Assembly (NCBI GenBank): GCA_021413805.1
Contig: JAIOPR010000158.1
Location: forward strand, 1-32,980
DNA length: 32,980 nt
DNA from: Planctomycetota bacterium
Lineage (GTDB): Bacteria; Planctomycetota; MHYJ01; WSZJ01
Direction of reading: 5' to 3'
Positions 14,958 to 22,738 of the stretch are shown here, piece after piece. The notes beneath the pieces were generated by a model that saw nothing but the letters and a program-made list of their open reading frames with translations, had not been told where the DNA came from and made no database searches. Positions within the stretch are counted from its first letter, which is position 1; each line of letters starts with the position of its first letter. The translations under genes were made by a program, and so were the position numbers.

Positions 14958-15343
14958 GGGGAGCGTCGGAGGCCCGGGCCGATTCTAGCGCGGCCCGGGT
15001 CATAAACCGTCGCCTTCATCCGGATGACCTCGCCCGCGTTGTTGAGCGGCTGGGCGCCTTCCCGGTTGTACGGCGTGATGATGTACAGCTTGTCATCGAA
15101 CGTCAGCATCGCGGCCGGCGTGCCCGCCTGGATGAACGCCTTGGCCATCTTGGCGTGGTCCTTGCCGTGCGACCCGTCCTTCAGGTAGCTCGTCAGGTCG
15201 ATGATCTCACCCTCGAGCCACACGTCTTCCGCCGGCTTGTTGTCCGCGGGTTTGCCGTCCGCAGGCTTCTTGTCATCCGCCACCGCCAGGACCGCCATCA
15301 CCGCCATCACTCCCGCCGCAAACCCGCCCATGAGTCCCTTCAT
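14684..15343 (-). CDS. Exported small domain protein; 3' half of the frame is dubious
   Basis: The open frame is 219 aa, but only about the first 115 residues look like protein. They comprise a signal peptide (MKGLMGGFAAGVMAVMAVLA), a KPAD-type linker and a compact beta domain, 'EGEIIDLTSYLKDG...KMAKAFIQAGTPAAMLTFDDKLYIITP...VIRMKATVYD'. This resembles the small secreted domain in which 'G.IVDL.CYL' is followed by 'GK.V...G'. After 'KATVYD' the translation turns into Arg/Ser/Pro-rich text that is antisense-like and overlaps the next gene in another frame. A frameshift, sequencing error or real 3' truncation near 15000 is likely. It starts 12 nt after the anti-sigma stop, so it is in the same operon. 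Confidence 0.55.
   Translation of the reverse strand: MKGLMGGFAAGVMAVMAVLAVADDKKPADGKPADNKPAEDVWLEGEIIDLTSYLKDGSHGKDHAKMAKAFIQAGTPAAMLTFDDKLYIITPYNREGAQPLNNAGEVIRMKATVYDPGRARIGPGLRRSPCEPSSTKSSSSQRSPLFSRSRGAPLPPPRTRRTASRTRRRGTRKRRTRSARKKRSGRKKKPSAGSGKRRRTGTSARATTSAGPSRRTSGR
14973..14999 (-). promoter_or_regulatory. 9-bp GC hairpin with a TAGAAT box in its loop
   Basis: CCCGGGCCG and CGGCCCGGG form a perfect 9-bp inverted repeat around a 9-nt loop that reads CGCTAGAAT on the minus strand. The TAGAAT matches the -10 boxes of two other genes here. The element lies just before the 14957 gene and at the point where the upstream reading frame stops looking natural. It could be an operator-flanked promoter or a hairpin ending the upstream message. 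Confidence 0.4.
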
Positions 15344-15355
15344 CGCGATCTCTCC

Positions 15356-16360
15356 TTAGTGCGTTTTCCGCAGGTTTTCCCAGTAGCGCTTGCGCTCCGT
15401 CTCCGAGCTCTCCAGGTAATTGAGCACGCTGGATTTCTGCTGTTGATTGAGAAGTGACTCGGCGCCGGGCCGCAGTTTTCCGCCGAAGCCGATGAGGCGA
15501 GCGACGAGTTCGCGCCGGGCGGCGTCGGAAAGGAAATGGAAGTCGCGGCGCCAGGCGGTCTTGTCCACGATGTAGGTTTCGAGGTTGGACGCCTGGGTCT
15601 GGTCGAGGCCCGCCGCGGCCTGGAGGTCGCCGACCAGGGAGCGGGCGGCGGCGATCGCATCGGCACGTGAACGCCGCTCGATGCCGGCGACCAGCGCCGT
15701 CCAGTCCTCGTGATCGAGCGCATGGAGATCGACGTTGTTGAGATCGGCGAGCGTGTCTGTCGTCTCGAGCGCGTCGAAATCGATCCTGCCGTGCGCCAGA
15801 GCCGCGAGCATCTCGCTCGTCGTGTCCGCCGCGGCGAGCAGCTCCCGCTTGGCTTCTTCCGCCGCGCCCGCCGGCAGGTGCCGCGTGTCCACCATCACCG
15901 CAACATCGCCCGCTACATTGTCGCGAGCCATCTGCCGCAGGATGTCCGCCATCTCGTCCGGCTGGTTCGCCACCACCGGCACCGGCGCAGGCCGCGAAGC
16001 GAGCTCCTTTTCAATCCGGCTCAGCCGGCTTAGGGCGTCGGAACGCTCGTGCATCGCCCACGCCGCCGCCGTCGCGAACAGCGCTGCGGCCGCGACGCCG
16101 AGCCACGGCGCAAACCGGAAACCACCGCCCGCGGACGGCGCAGCGGGAGTCGCTGCATCCAGGATCCGCGCCGACAACCCCTCAGGCACGGATGTCTCCA
16201 GCGCCGCGGAAATCCGCCGCGCTTCGGCCCGCACCCGCTCCACTCGAAGCGCGCACAAGGCGCACTCGGCGACATGCCGCTCGACGGAGTCAGCCTCGGC
16301 GCCCTCCAGGGCGTCCCAGGCGAATTCCGCAAGCCGATCGTTCGTGGGGTGCAAGCTCAT
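15356..16360 (-). CDS. Anti-sigma factor with zf-HC2 (ZAS) domain
   Basis: 334 aa; the ATG at 16360 follows CTGGAG. The N-terminal zinc-binding anti-sigma domain shows the HX3CX2C core at His29, Cys33 and Cys36 (HVAECALC). A single membrane helix covers about 83-103. The C-terminal about 225 residues are extracytoplasmic and helical, with a late 'LNQQQKSSVLNYLES' segment. It lies 37 nt downstream of the ECF sigma gene, the standard arrangement in which the anti-sigma holds the sigma factor at the membrane until a signal is received. The large outer domain is likely the sensor; its ligand is unknown. Confidence 0.9.
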   Translation of the reverse strand: MSLHPTNDRLAEFAWDALEGAEADSVERHVAECALCALRVERVRAEARRISAALETSVPEGLSARILDAATPAAPSAGGGFRFAPWLGVAAAALFATAAAWAMHERSDALSRLSRIEKELASRPAPVPVVANQPDEMADILRQMARDNVAGDVAVMVDTRHLPAGAAEEAKRELLAAADTTSEMLAALAHGRIDFDALETTDTLADLNNVDLHALDHEDWTALVAGIERRSRADAIAAARSLVGDLQAAAGLDQTQASNLETYIVDKTAWRRDFHFLSDAARRELVARLIGFGGKLRPGAESLLNQQQKSSVLNYLESSETERKRYWENLRKTH

Positions 16361-16397
16361 GATCTCCAGGTCTCTGCCTCCAGCCGTCGTTTGTCCT

Positions 16398-16970
16398 TCA
16401 CTCCCGACCCCGAACTCCCGTCTCCGAACTTCCCTTCCCCTGCCCCGCCGCCGTCCTCAACGCCGCAATCGCCCGGTGCAGCAACACTCTCGCCGTCCCC
16501 GGCTCCAGCCCCATCACCTCGGCGATCTCCTGCGGTTTCATGTCCATGTAGAAATGGTGGTGAAGAACGACCCGGTACCGCTCGGGCAACTTCCCCATCC
16601 ACTTCCTCAAGAGCTCGATCTCCAGCCCGTCCACCGGCTCGGCCGTCTCAGCCGCGGGGGCGAGCTCCGGCTCCAGCTCGACTTCTCTTCCCCGCACCCG
16701 TTTCATGTCGATCGCGCGGTTCATCGCGACCGTCACGGCCCATTTTTTCACGTCCCGGATTTCCGTCCCTTTCCGGACCTCGGCGCACATCCGGGCGAAC
16801 GTCTCCTGCGCCGCATCCTGCGCATCCGCGTCGCGACCGAGAATCCGGAAACACAAGCCGTGGATACCCGGAAGCATGTGCCGGAGAAGCTCCTCGCCGC
16901 TGGCCCGGTTGCCCCGGGACCAGTCTCGAAGAAGCGCCCGTTCCTGCTCGTTCTCCAGCGGTGTTGTCAC
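16398..16970 (-). CDS. ECF-type RNA polymerase sigma factor
   Basis: The open frame reaches 17066, but both possible starts are GTG. I prefer GTG at 16970 (190 aa, VTTPLENEQERALLRDWS), which gives the usual short lead before sigma region 2; the longer form adds a Pro-rich tail with no ribosome site. Region 2 is 'EELLRHMLPGIHGLCFRILGRDADAQDAAQETFARMC' with the DAxDxxQETF core. Region 4 is 'LPERYRVVLHHHFYMDMKPQEIAEVMGLEPGTARVLLHRA', a complete helix-turn-helix. A variable linker with 'ELEPELAPAAETAEP' lies between. It heads an operon with its anti-sigma factor and three exported proteins, likely its own targets. Confidence 0.93.
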   Translation of the reverse strand: MTTPLENEQERALLRDWSRGNRASGEELLRHMLPGIHGLCFRILGRDADAQDAAQETFARMCAEVRKGTEIRDVKKWAVTVAMNRAIDMKRVRGREVELEPELAPAAETAEPVDGLEIELLRKWMGKLPERYRVVLHHHFYMDMKPQEIAEVMGLEPGTARVLLHRAIAALRTAAGQGKGSSETGVRGRE

Positions 16971-17187
16971 GCGTCTGCCGATGAAAGGACGGTGGGGAGC
17001 GGGAACGTTACACGGGGTAAAGGAGATTTCTGGAAGCGGGGGAGGCCGAGGAGGGAGGTTCGCCACACCGCAAGTACTGTGAGCAAATGGCTTTACGAAA
17101 TCGATCCAGCGATGCTCAATTCCGGCTCTTCATGAGCAGGCCGGCATCATAATGTCCCGGGGCGGCAATCGCATCAGGACGAATCCC

Positions 17188-18063
17188 ATGAAACGCGCAT
17201 ACCACACGATCTGGCTCGCCGTGCTCCTCGCGGCCTGTGCGACCACCTCGGCGCCCCAGGGCCGCGGGGGTGCGCTTCAGGAGGCCATGAAGGAAGGCGA
17301 CCGTTGCCTCGCCGCGAACGATCCGAAAGGCGCGATTGCGGCGTATGGATACGCGATCGATCTGTCGCCGGGATCGGCGCTGGCGTGGTTCTGGCGCGGG
17401 CAGGCGAGGGTCGCGGCGGACGACCCGGCCGGTGCGGCGGCCGACTTTTCGAAGGCGATCGAGATCAACCTGGCCGACGCGACGGCGTGGTTCCACCGCG
17501 GCAAGGCCCGGCAGGCGCAGGGCGATAACGCGGGAGCGATCGACGACTACACCCATGCGCTTTCGATCCGCACGGCGGGCGAATTCTTCCGCGCCCGTGG
17601 GCACGCCAAGTTCTGCGCGGGCGACCTCGCGGGGGCCATCGCCGACCTCGACGAGGCCGCGCACTCCCAAAAGGACGGCCTGCAGCTCGATTACACCGAA
17701 CTCGAGCTCGGCGCCGCACGCCTCCGAAACCGCCAGCGCGCCGAGGCCGTCGAGGGCCTCAAGCGCCATTTCCGCCTCGCCAAGCGCACCACCGAAAGCG
17801 CCTGGCCGCGCCAGATCGCTTCGTTTCTCGAAGGCGAACTCCCTGAGCCCGAATTTCTGCTCACCGCCCGGTCATCCGAAGAACCCACCCGCCGCGAACG
17901 CGTCTGCGAGGCCACCTTCTACGCCGCCATCGCCCGCGACGCCGCCGGCGACGAGCCCGGCGCCATCCCGCTCTTCCGCGAATGCCTTGAAAACGCCATC
18001 CCCGGGTTCGTGGAGCCGGACATGGCGCGGGCGGAGCTGAAGCGGCTGGGCGCGGAAAAGTAG
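17188..18063 (+). CDS. TPR lipoprotein, NlpI-like
   Basis: I choose the ATG at 17188 (291 aa) because it starts a lipoprotein signal with lipobox LLAAC (Cys17) and follows AGGA; the ORF-track start adds 12 residues. At least three TPR units follow ('AWFWRGQARVAADDPAGAAADFSKAIEI', 'AWFHRGKARQAQGDNAGAIDDY'). The C-terminal block 'WPRQIASFLEGELPEPEFL...CEATFYAAIARDAAGDEPGAI' has the pattern seen in NlpI-type TPR proteins. NlpI is an outer-membrane adaptor that brings substrates to a protease. The gene precedes the AAA+/VWA set by 51 bp, and a paralogue lies on the far side of that set. Confidence 0.85.
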   Translation: MKRAYHTIWLAVLLAACATTSAPQGRGGALQEAMKEGDRCLAANDPKGAIAAYGYAIDLSPGSALAWFWRGQARVAADDPAGAAADFSKAIEINLADATAWFHRGKARQAQGDNAGAIDDYTHALSIRTAGEFFRARGHAKFCAGDLAGAIADLDEAAHSQKDGLQLDYTELELGAARLRNRQRAEAVEGLKRHFRLAKRTTESAWPRQIASFLEGELPEPEFLLTARSSEEPTRRERVCEATFYAAIARDAAGDEPGAIPLFRECLENAIPGFVEPDMARAELKRLGAEK

Positions 18064-18114
18064 GGCGACCATTTTTCTTCGCCGGGCGTGGCCGTGCCGC
18101 CCACAATCGCGCGG

Positions 18115-19713
18115 ATGAGCCAACCCCTGCCGCCGCGCGACCCGCGGCAAGTCAGCAGTTCGCCGACGATCCCGAAGCCCGGGGCGGCGCGGCCGCGCGA
18201 GTTCGACGTCGCGGACCTGTTCCGCGGGCCGTCCACCGTGGCCGATTCCTCGATCCCGATGGCCACCGTGCCGCTCGACGACAAATTCCGGCAGGCGTAT
18301 TACTGGATCGTCAACCACGCGATCATCACGCCGTACTACGACATCGAGTTCAACGAAGCGGCGCCGCGCTCGTTTCGCTTCGGCGGCGCGGGAACGGATG
18401 TGCGGCTCCCCACGGCGGCGTCGTTCTCGTCCTTCGTCCTGCTCCCGCTGCTCACGTTCGCGGGCCGCAAAAAAGCCCTGTTCGTCGGCGGCCCCGGCCG
18501 CGGCAAGACCGCTTCCTCCCTCCTGATGGGCATCCTCGCGGGCTACTCCCTGAAGGACATGCGCCGCGCCATGCAGCACGGCCAGCCCCAGATGACCGTC
18601 TCCGATCTGCTCGGGTCGCCGCTTCCCAAGGACCTGATCCAGGCGGACGACATGGAGAAGATCCGGATCGGGTGGCGCCAGTGGATCAAGATGCGGGTGA
18701 AGATCGTGGACGAGTACAACCGGATCCCGACGCGCACGCAGTCGGCGCTCCTGACGCTGATGTCGGACGGGTACGCCGAGGTGCTGGGCCAGACGGTGGA
18801 GTCGCCGGAAAGCGCGTGGTTCCTGACCGCGAACGACGACGCAGGGGGCGGGACGTACCAGGTGATCGAAGCGCTGAAGGACCGGATCGACGTGGTGATC
18901 AAGGCGCTGAATTTCAACCCGCGGTTTCTCGGGGACCTGCTGACGCGGATCGAGGACGGGGTGAAGCCGGAAGCGCTGGTCCCGGACGAGATCAAGTTCA
19001 CGGAGCAGGAGCTGAACGAGACGTATGCGCAGATCCTGAAGGTCCCGGTGCCGCGCGGCGTGCGGCGGCGGCTCGAGTTCTTCGCGGCGCAGTTCGACTT
19101 CTGCGACCTGGCCGCGCAGGAGGTCGAGTACAAGTCGAAGGACACGATTCACCTCGCGGGAAAGACGTTGTCCGCGACCTGCGCGAATGACTGCGGCCGG
19201 GACAAGGTGAAATGCCTCTGCAGCCAGACGGAGAACGGCCTGTCGGTGCGGAGCCTGATGACGCTCCTGACGTTCACGAAGACTCTCGCATGGTTCCGCG
19301 GCAACCCCGAAGTAACCCCGGACGACGTCCGGCAGATCGCGCCGTTCGTGCTCCACGAAAAGCTCCAGATCAACCCGACGTCGCCGTTCTTCGACCAGCA
19401 GAGCGCGCAGATTTTCCGGGTGGACCGGATCGCGTGGCTTCGGAAAGCGTGGGAACTGTCGTGCGAGGAATTCGTGCGCCTCAATCTCGACCGCGAAGAT
19501 CCCGTCGCCGAGCTCGACGAGGATTTCGACAAGGGCCTCGAAGGCGTGCCGATGGCCGTCGTCGAAAAACAGGTCACGAAAATCGAGACCCACCTCGGGA
19601 AAATCGCGAAAAACTCCAAGCTCTACGCCCACGTGCAGGCCGACGTCCTGAAACTGAAGTACTACCACCAGCGCTACTCGAACTACCGGAGGTGGCTCGC
19701 CCTGCAGGGGTGA
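18115..19713 (+). CDS. MoxR-type AAA+ ATPase with four-cysteine cluster
   Basis: 532 aa from the ATG at 18115, which sits 7 nt after CACAAT and has no Shine-Dalgarno; the ORF-track GTG start adds nine residues. Walker A is GGPGRGKT (125-132), Walker B KIVDEYNR (Asp199, Glu200), followed by 'IPTRTQSALLTLMSDGYAE', sensor-1 Asn in WFLTANDD and an Arg-finger-like 'ALKDRIDVVI', the MoxR/RavA/CbbQ style. Beyond the lid there is C356-X3-C360-X6-C367-X-C369, a possible zinc or metal site not normal in MoxR proteins. The N-terminal 110 residues and the C-terminal 100 are unassigned. MoxR ATPases usually work with VWA proteins, and one is encoded two genes on. Confidence 0.9.
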   Translation: MSQPLPPRDPRQVSSSPTIPKPGAARPREFDVADLFRGPSTVADSSIPMATVPLDDKFRQAYYWIVNHAIITPYYDIEFNEAAPRSFRFGGAGTDVRLPTAASFSSFVLLPLLTFAGRKKALFVGGPGRGKTASSLLMGILAGYSLKDMRRAMQHGQPQMTVSDLLGSPLPKDLIQADDMEKIRIGWRQWIKMRVKIVDEYNRIPTRTQSALLTLMSDGYAEVLGQTVESPESAWFLTANDDAGGGTYQVIEALKDRIDVVIKALNFNPRFLGDLLTRIEDGVKPEALVPDEIKFTEQELNETYAQILKVPVPRGVRRRLEFFAAQFDFCDLAAQEVEYKSKDTIHLAGKTLSATCANDCGRDKVKCLCSQTENGLSVRSLMTLLTFTKTLAWFRGNPEVTPDDVRQIAPFVLHEKLQINPTSPFFDQQSAQIFRVDRIAWLRKAWELSCEEFVRLNLDREDPVAELDEDFDKGLEGVPMAVVEKQVTKIETHLGKIAKNSKLYAHVQADVLKLKYYHQRYSNYRRWLALQG

Positions 19714-19721
19714 CGCCTCCC

Positions 19722-20870
19722 ATGCCGACCCTCGCCCCCTCCTTCACCCGCGACTGGCTCGCCACCCGCCGCGAGGAACTCAATGGCCGCTTCCGCATCG
19801 CAAAGCGCCGCTCGCCCTCGCTGGACCCGCAGGCGGTGCTCGACCTGTGCGCCCAGTTGCTCCCGGCGCTGGGCGGCACAGGCGAGGAGGGCGCAGCCGA
19901 CCTGCTCTCCGCCGCGTACGACCTCATCCTTCTTCACGCCGGCCGCGGCACGCTCACGCGCAACGGCGGCTCGAACCCGGCCGTCCCCGTGCTTTTCCGC
20001 GAAACCTTCCCCAGCCTCCGGCCGCTTCTCCTCTCCCGCCCCCGGTTTCTCCCCGGCGCGCTCTCCAACGCCGCCGAAAACCTCGGCGCCCGAGGCGAAG
20101 AATTCGCCCGGCGCATCGTCGCCGTCGGCGGGCGCCTCGAACGCGGAAACGACCTCCCCGACGCGGTCGCGCTGGTCGCATGGCGGCTGGGGGAAGCGCG
20201 CCTTCGCGTCGAGGCGCTGAAAGGCGCCGGCCGCCTGCCCGCCGCGGCGGTGCTGGAGGCGCTTCAATTGGGAGATTGGCCGCCGGAAGCGGCGTCGCTG
20301 GCCGTTGCGGGACTCGAAGCGGACGGCTGGCGGCGTCCGGACGACGCGATCTCGGAGTCCACGGTCGAATCGCTTTCCAAAGCATCGCCGCGAAAGCTCG
20401 AGGATCTTCGCAAGGCGCTGTCAACTCCCCCGCGCGCCGGGTTGGGAGAGTGGGAACCTGCCGGAAGGGTCGGCGATTTCAGCGGATTCGGCGGGGGGTT
20501 CGACGAGCCGCCGCTTCTGCTCGCCGCGCCCGAAACGACGCGCCACCGGTTCTGGGCGCTCGCTGCGAACGGCGCTTTCCGGATCGAGGCCGACATCTGG
20601 GGATGGTCCTGCCGCCCGGACCCGGCGGCGGCGGGGCTTGGGGTGAGCGAAGCGAAACCGCGCGGAATTGTGTCGTCGATCCTGTTTGGCGGGGACGACG
20701 GTGCGCCCCGGCTGGATGCGGACGGGACGCTTTCCTTCGGGGGCGAGTCGCGCAAAGTTGCAGGTGCAAAAAGTGCGACCTCCAGCATCGCCGCGGCCGA
20801 TGCGGTCGCCTGGACCATTGCGGACAGCCACCGCATCCGCATCCTTGTGCCGCGGACGCCGGCACTCTGA
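19722..20870 (+). CDS. Unknown protein between AAA+ and VWA genes (382 aa)
   Basis: The start at 19722 lies 8 nt after the AAA+ stop; the longer ORF-track frame is antisense-like text inside the AAA+ gene. The first about 230 residues are Ala/Leu/Arg-rich helices ('LSAAYDLILLHAGRGTL', 'AAAVLEALQLGDWPPEAASLAVAGLE'). The rest is predicted beta-rich with 'VGDFSGFGGGFDEPP' followed by 'RFWALAANGAFRIEADIWGW'. I do not recognise the family with confidence. The position and the GDFSGF segment recall the variable third member of MoxR-vWA ternary systems, and an adaptor role between ATPase and VWA protein is plausible. No catalytic motif or membrane segment is seen. Confidence 0.8.
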   Translation: MPTLAPSFTRDWLATRREELNGRFRIAKRRSPSLDPQAVLDLCAQLLPALGGTGEEGAADLLSAAYDLILLHAGRGTLTRNGGSNPAVPVLFRETFPSLRPLLLSRPRFLPGALSNAAENLGARGEEFARRIVAVGGRLERGNDLPDAVALVAWRLGEARLRVEALKGAGRLPAAAVLEALQLGDWPPEAASLAVAGLEADGWRRPDDAISESTVESLSKASPRKLEDLRKALSTPPRAGLGEWEPAGRVGDFSGFGGGFDEPPLLLAAPETTRHRFWALAANGAFRIEADIWGWSCRPDPAAAGLGVSEAKPRGIVSSILFGGDDGAPRLDADGTLSFGGESRKVAGAKSATSSIAAADAVAWTIADSHRIRILVPRTPAL

Positions 20871-20895
20871 TCATGAGCTTCCCCGGGATGGATGC

Positions 20896-22731
20896 ATGAG
20901 CACGACGCGAAGACTCCGCCGTGCGGCTGCTTCCCGGTCGCCGCTCGAGATCCTGTGGCGGTCGCGCTGGCCTGAGGCCCTGGCGGCGTGGTCTCCCTAC
21001 ACACAGCTTGGCGAGCCGATTTTCTGCGAAACAGATGCGAAGGCCCGGCCCTGGGGGATGGCGGGCCAGATCGCGGCGATCCGGCTGACCGACCAGCTCG
21101 TGATGGTGAACCTGGAAACCGTGCGCGCCGACAAGCTCGACGACCTGGCGCTTCCCGTCCTCGCCCACGAGATCGGGCACCACGTCTTCGTGCCGGGAAA
21201 CCTGGCGGACAACGGGCGGATGCTCGCGGCGATCCGGCGCGAGCTTTACGGGCTGCCGGGGGACGTGGCGGCGATGGTCGCGAACCTGTACGGCGACCTG
21301 CACATCAACGACCGGCTGCAGGGGCAGGGCGTGGATATCGCCGGGGTTTACCGGAAGCTGCGGGAGTCCTCCCCCGACGAAGCGAAGTCCGGGCAGACCT
21401 CGGCGGTCTGGAAGGTCTACACGCGGGCCTATGAAATTCTCTGGAGGCTTCCAAAGGAATCGCTGGCGCCGCTCGGCGTGACTCACGAGATGGAACTCGA
21501 CGCGACCGTGGTGGCCCGCCTCGTGAAACACTTCGCGGGAGACTGGCTCCGCGGCGCCCGCCGCTTCGCCGCCCTCCTCTACCCGTGGCTCATCGAGGAC
21601 AGGGACAAACAGCGGGTGCCGGATTTCATCCAGCGCGGTCTGCACGACACTAAATCGGCCGGCGCGGGAGCGGATTCCCCCGACGCCGTCCCGGACGGGC
21701 TCGCGGAAATCGGCGAAGACGAAATGGACGAGGGCGACGACTTTGACGCCGAGATGGCGGACCCGCTGGACGAGGGAACGCGAAGCGGCCGCGGGCGGAG
21801 CCGGCACCAGGAGCGGAAAGCGGAGAACACCGCTCCGGACAAAGAGGGAAAAGGCCGCCCCGGCGCCCAGTTCCGCGAGCCGTTCGAGTACGGGGAATTG
21901 CTGAAGGCCCTCGGCCTGAACCTTTCGCAACACGAGGTCACCACGCGCTATTACCGCGAACGCGCGCTTCCCAACCTCATCCCGTTCCCCGAGCGACGGC
22001 AGCCTCGCACCCTGGAGCCGATGCCGGAGGGTTACGAGACCTGGGAAGCGCAGGACCCGTTCGAGCAAATGGACCTGGCGGGGACGATCGCGCGGTCGCC
22101 GGTGGTGATCCCGGGGGTGACGACGGTGCAGCGGACGTTCGCGGAAATCCCGGGAAGCGAGCCGGCGCCGCGGCCGCTCGACCTGGACATCTACGTGGAC
22201 TCGTCGGGCTCGATGCCGAATCCCGCGACGACCATCAGCTACCTGGCGCTGGCCGGGGCCATCCTCGCCCTGTCGGCGCTTCGGGCCGGCGCGCGCGTCC
22301 AGGCAACGCTCTGGAGCGGCGCGGGTCAGTTCGCGAAGACCGACGGGTTCGTGCGCGACGAGAAGCAGATCATCGGGATCATGACCGGGTTCATGGGAGA
22401 CGGGACGGCGTTCCCGCTCAACGTGCTTCGCAAGACCTACGAGGACCGCAAGCCCGACGACCCCAACGTCCACATCGTGGTCATTTCCGACGACGGCGTG
22501 GACACGATGCTCCAGAGCGACGAGAAGAACAACAAGGGCATCGACGTCGCGCGGACGGCGCTGAAAAACGCCCGCGGCGGCGGGACCCTCGTCCTGAACA
22601 TCCCGAAGGGCGGCGAAAAACGTCTCTCGGCACTCTCGGACGCCGGCTACCGGATCCACGGCGTCCAGCAATGGGAACAACTCGTGGATTTCGCCCGCAA
22701 GTTCGTCCGCGACAACTACGCGCCGAAGTAG
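20896..22731 (+). CDS. HExxH metallopeptidase fused to C-terminal VWA domain
   Basis: 611 aa. The ATG at 20896 overlaps the stop of an 8-residue mini-ORF, 25 nt after the previous gene. The N-terminal domain has 'LPVLAHEIGHHVFVPG' with His91-Glu92-x-x-His95, a zinc-protease helix, and later 'ANLYGDLHINDRL', where putative VWA-associated metallopeptidases (DUF2201_N type) carry a comparable helix. A long acidic, disordered linker (about 255-325) leads to the VWA domain with MIDAS DSSGS (Asp435, Ser437, Ser439) and later 'GDGTAFPLNVL' and 'VVISDDGVDTM'. No signal peptide, so cytoplasmic. It is probably remodelled or loaded by the AAA+ partner. Substrate unknown. Confidence 0.88.
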   Translation: MSTTRRLRRAAASRSPLEILWRSRWPEALAAWSPYTQLGEPIFCETDAKARPWGMAGQIAAIRLTDQLVMVNLETVRADKLDDLALPVLAHEIGHHVFVPGNLADNGRMLAAIRRELYGLPGDVAAMVANLYGDLHINDRLQGQGVDIAGVYRKLRESSPDEAKSGQTSAVWKVYTRAYEILWRLPKESLAPLGVTHEMELDATVVARLVKHFAGDWLRGARRFAALLYPWLIEDRDKQRVPDFIQRGLHDTKSAGAGADSPDAVPDGLAEIGEDEMDEGDDFDAEMADPLDEGTRSGRGRSRHQERKAENTAPDKEGKGRPGAQFREPFEYGELLKALGLNLSQHEVTTRYYRERALPNLIPFPERRQPRTLEPMPEGYETWEAQDPFEQMDLAGTIARSPVVIPGVTTVQRTFAEIPGSEPAPRPLDLDIYVDSSGSMPNPATTISYLALAGAILALSALRAGARVQATLWSGAGQFAKTDGFVRDEKQIIGIMTGFMGDGTAFPLNVLRKTYEDRKPDDPNVHIVVISDDGVDTMLQSDEKNNKGIDVARTALKNARGGGTLVLNIPKGGEKRLSALSDAGYRIHGVQQWEQLVDFARKFVRDNYAPK

Positions 22732-22738
22732 GCGGCAG

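Noticed and set aside
17872-19668. 598-aa minus-strand ORF opposite the AAA+ gene
   Set aside because: Shadow; Walker A and B motifs are on the plus strand.
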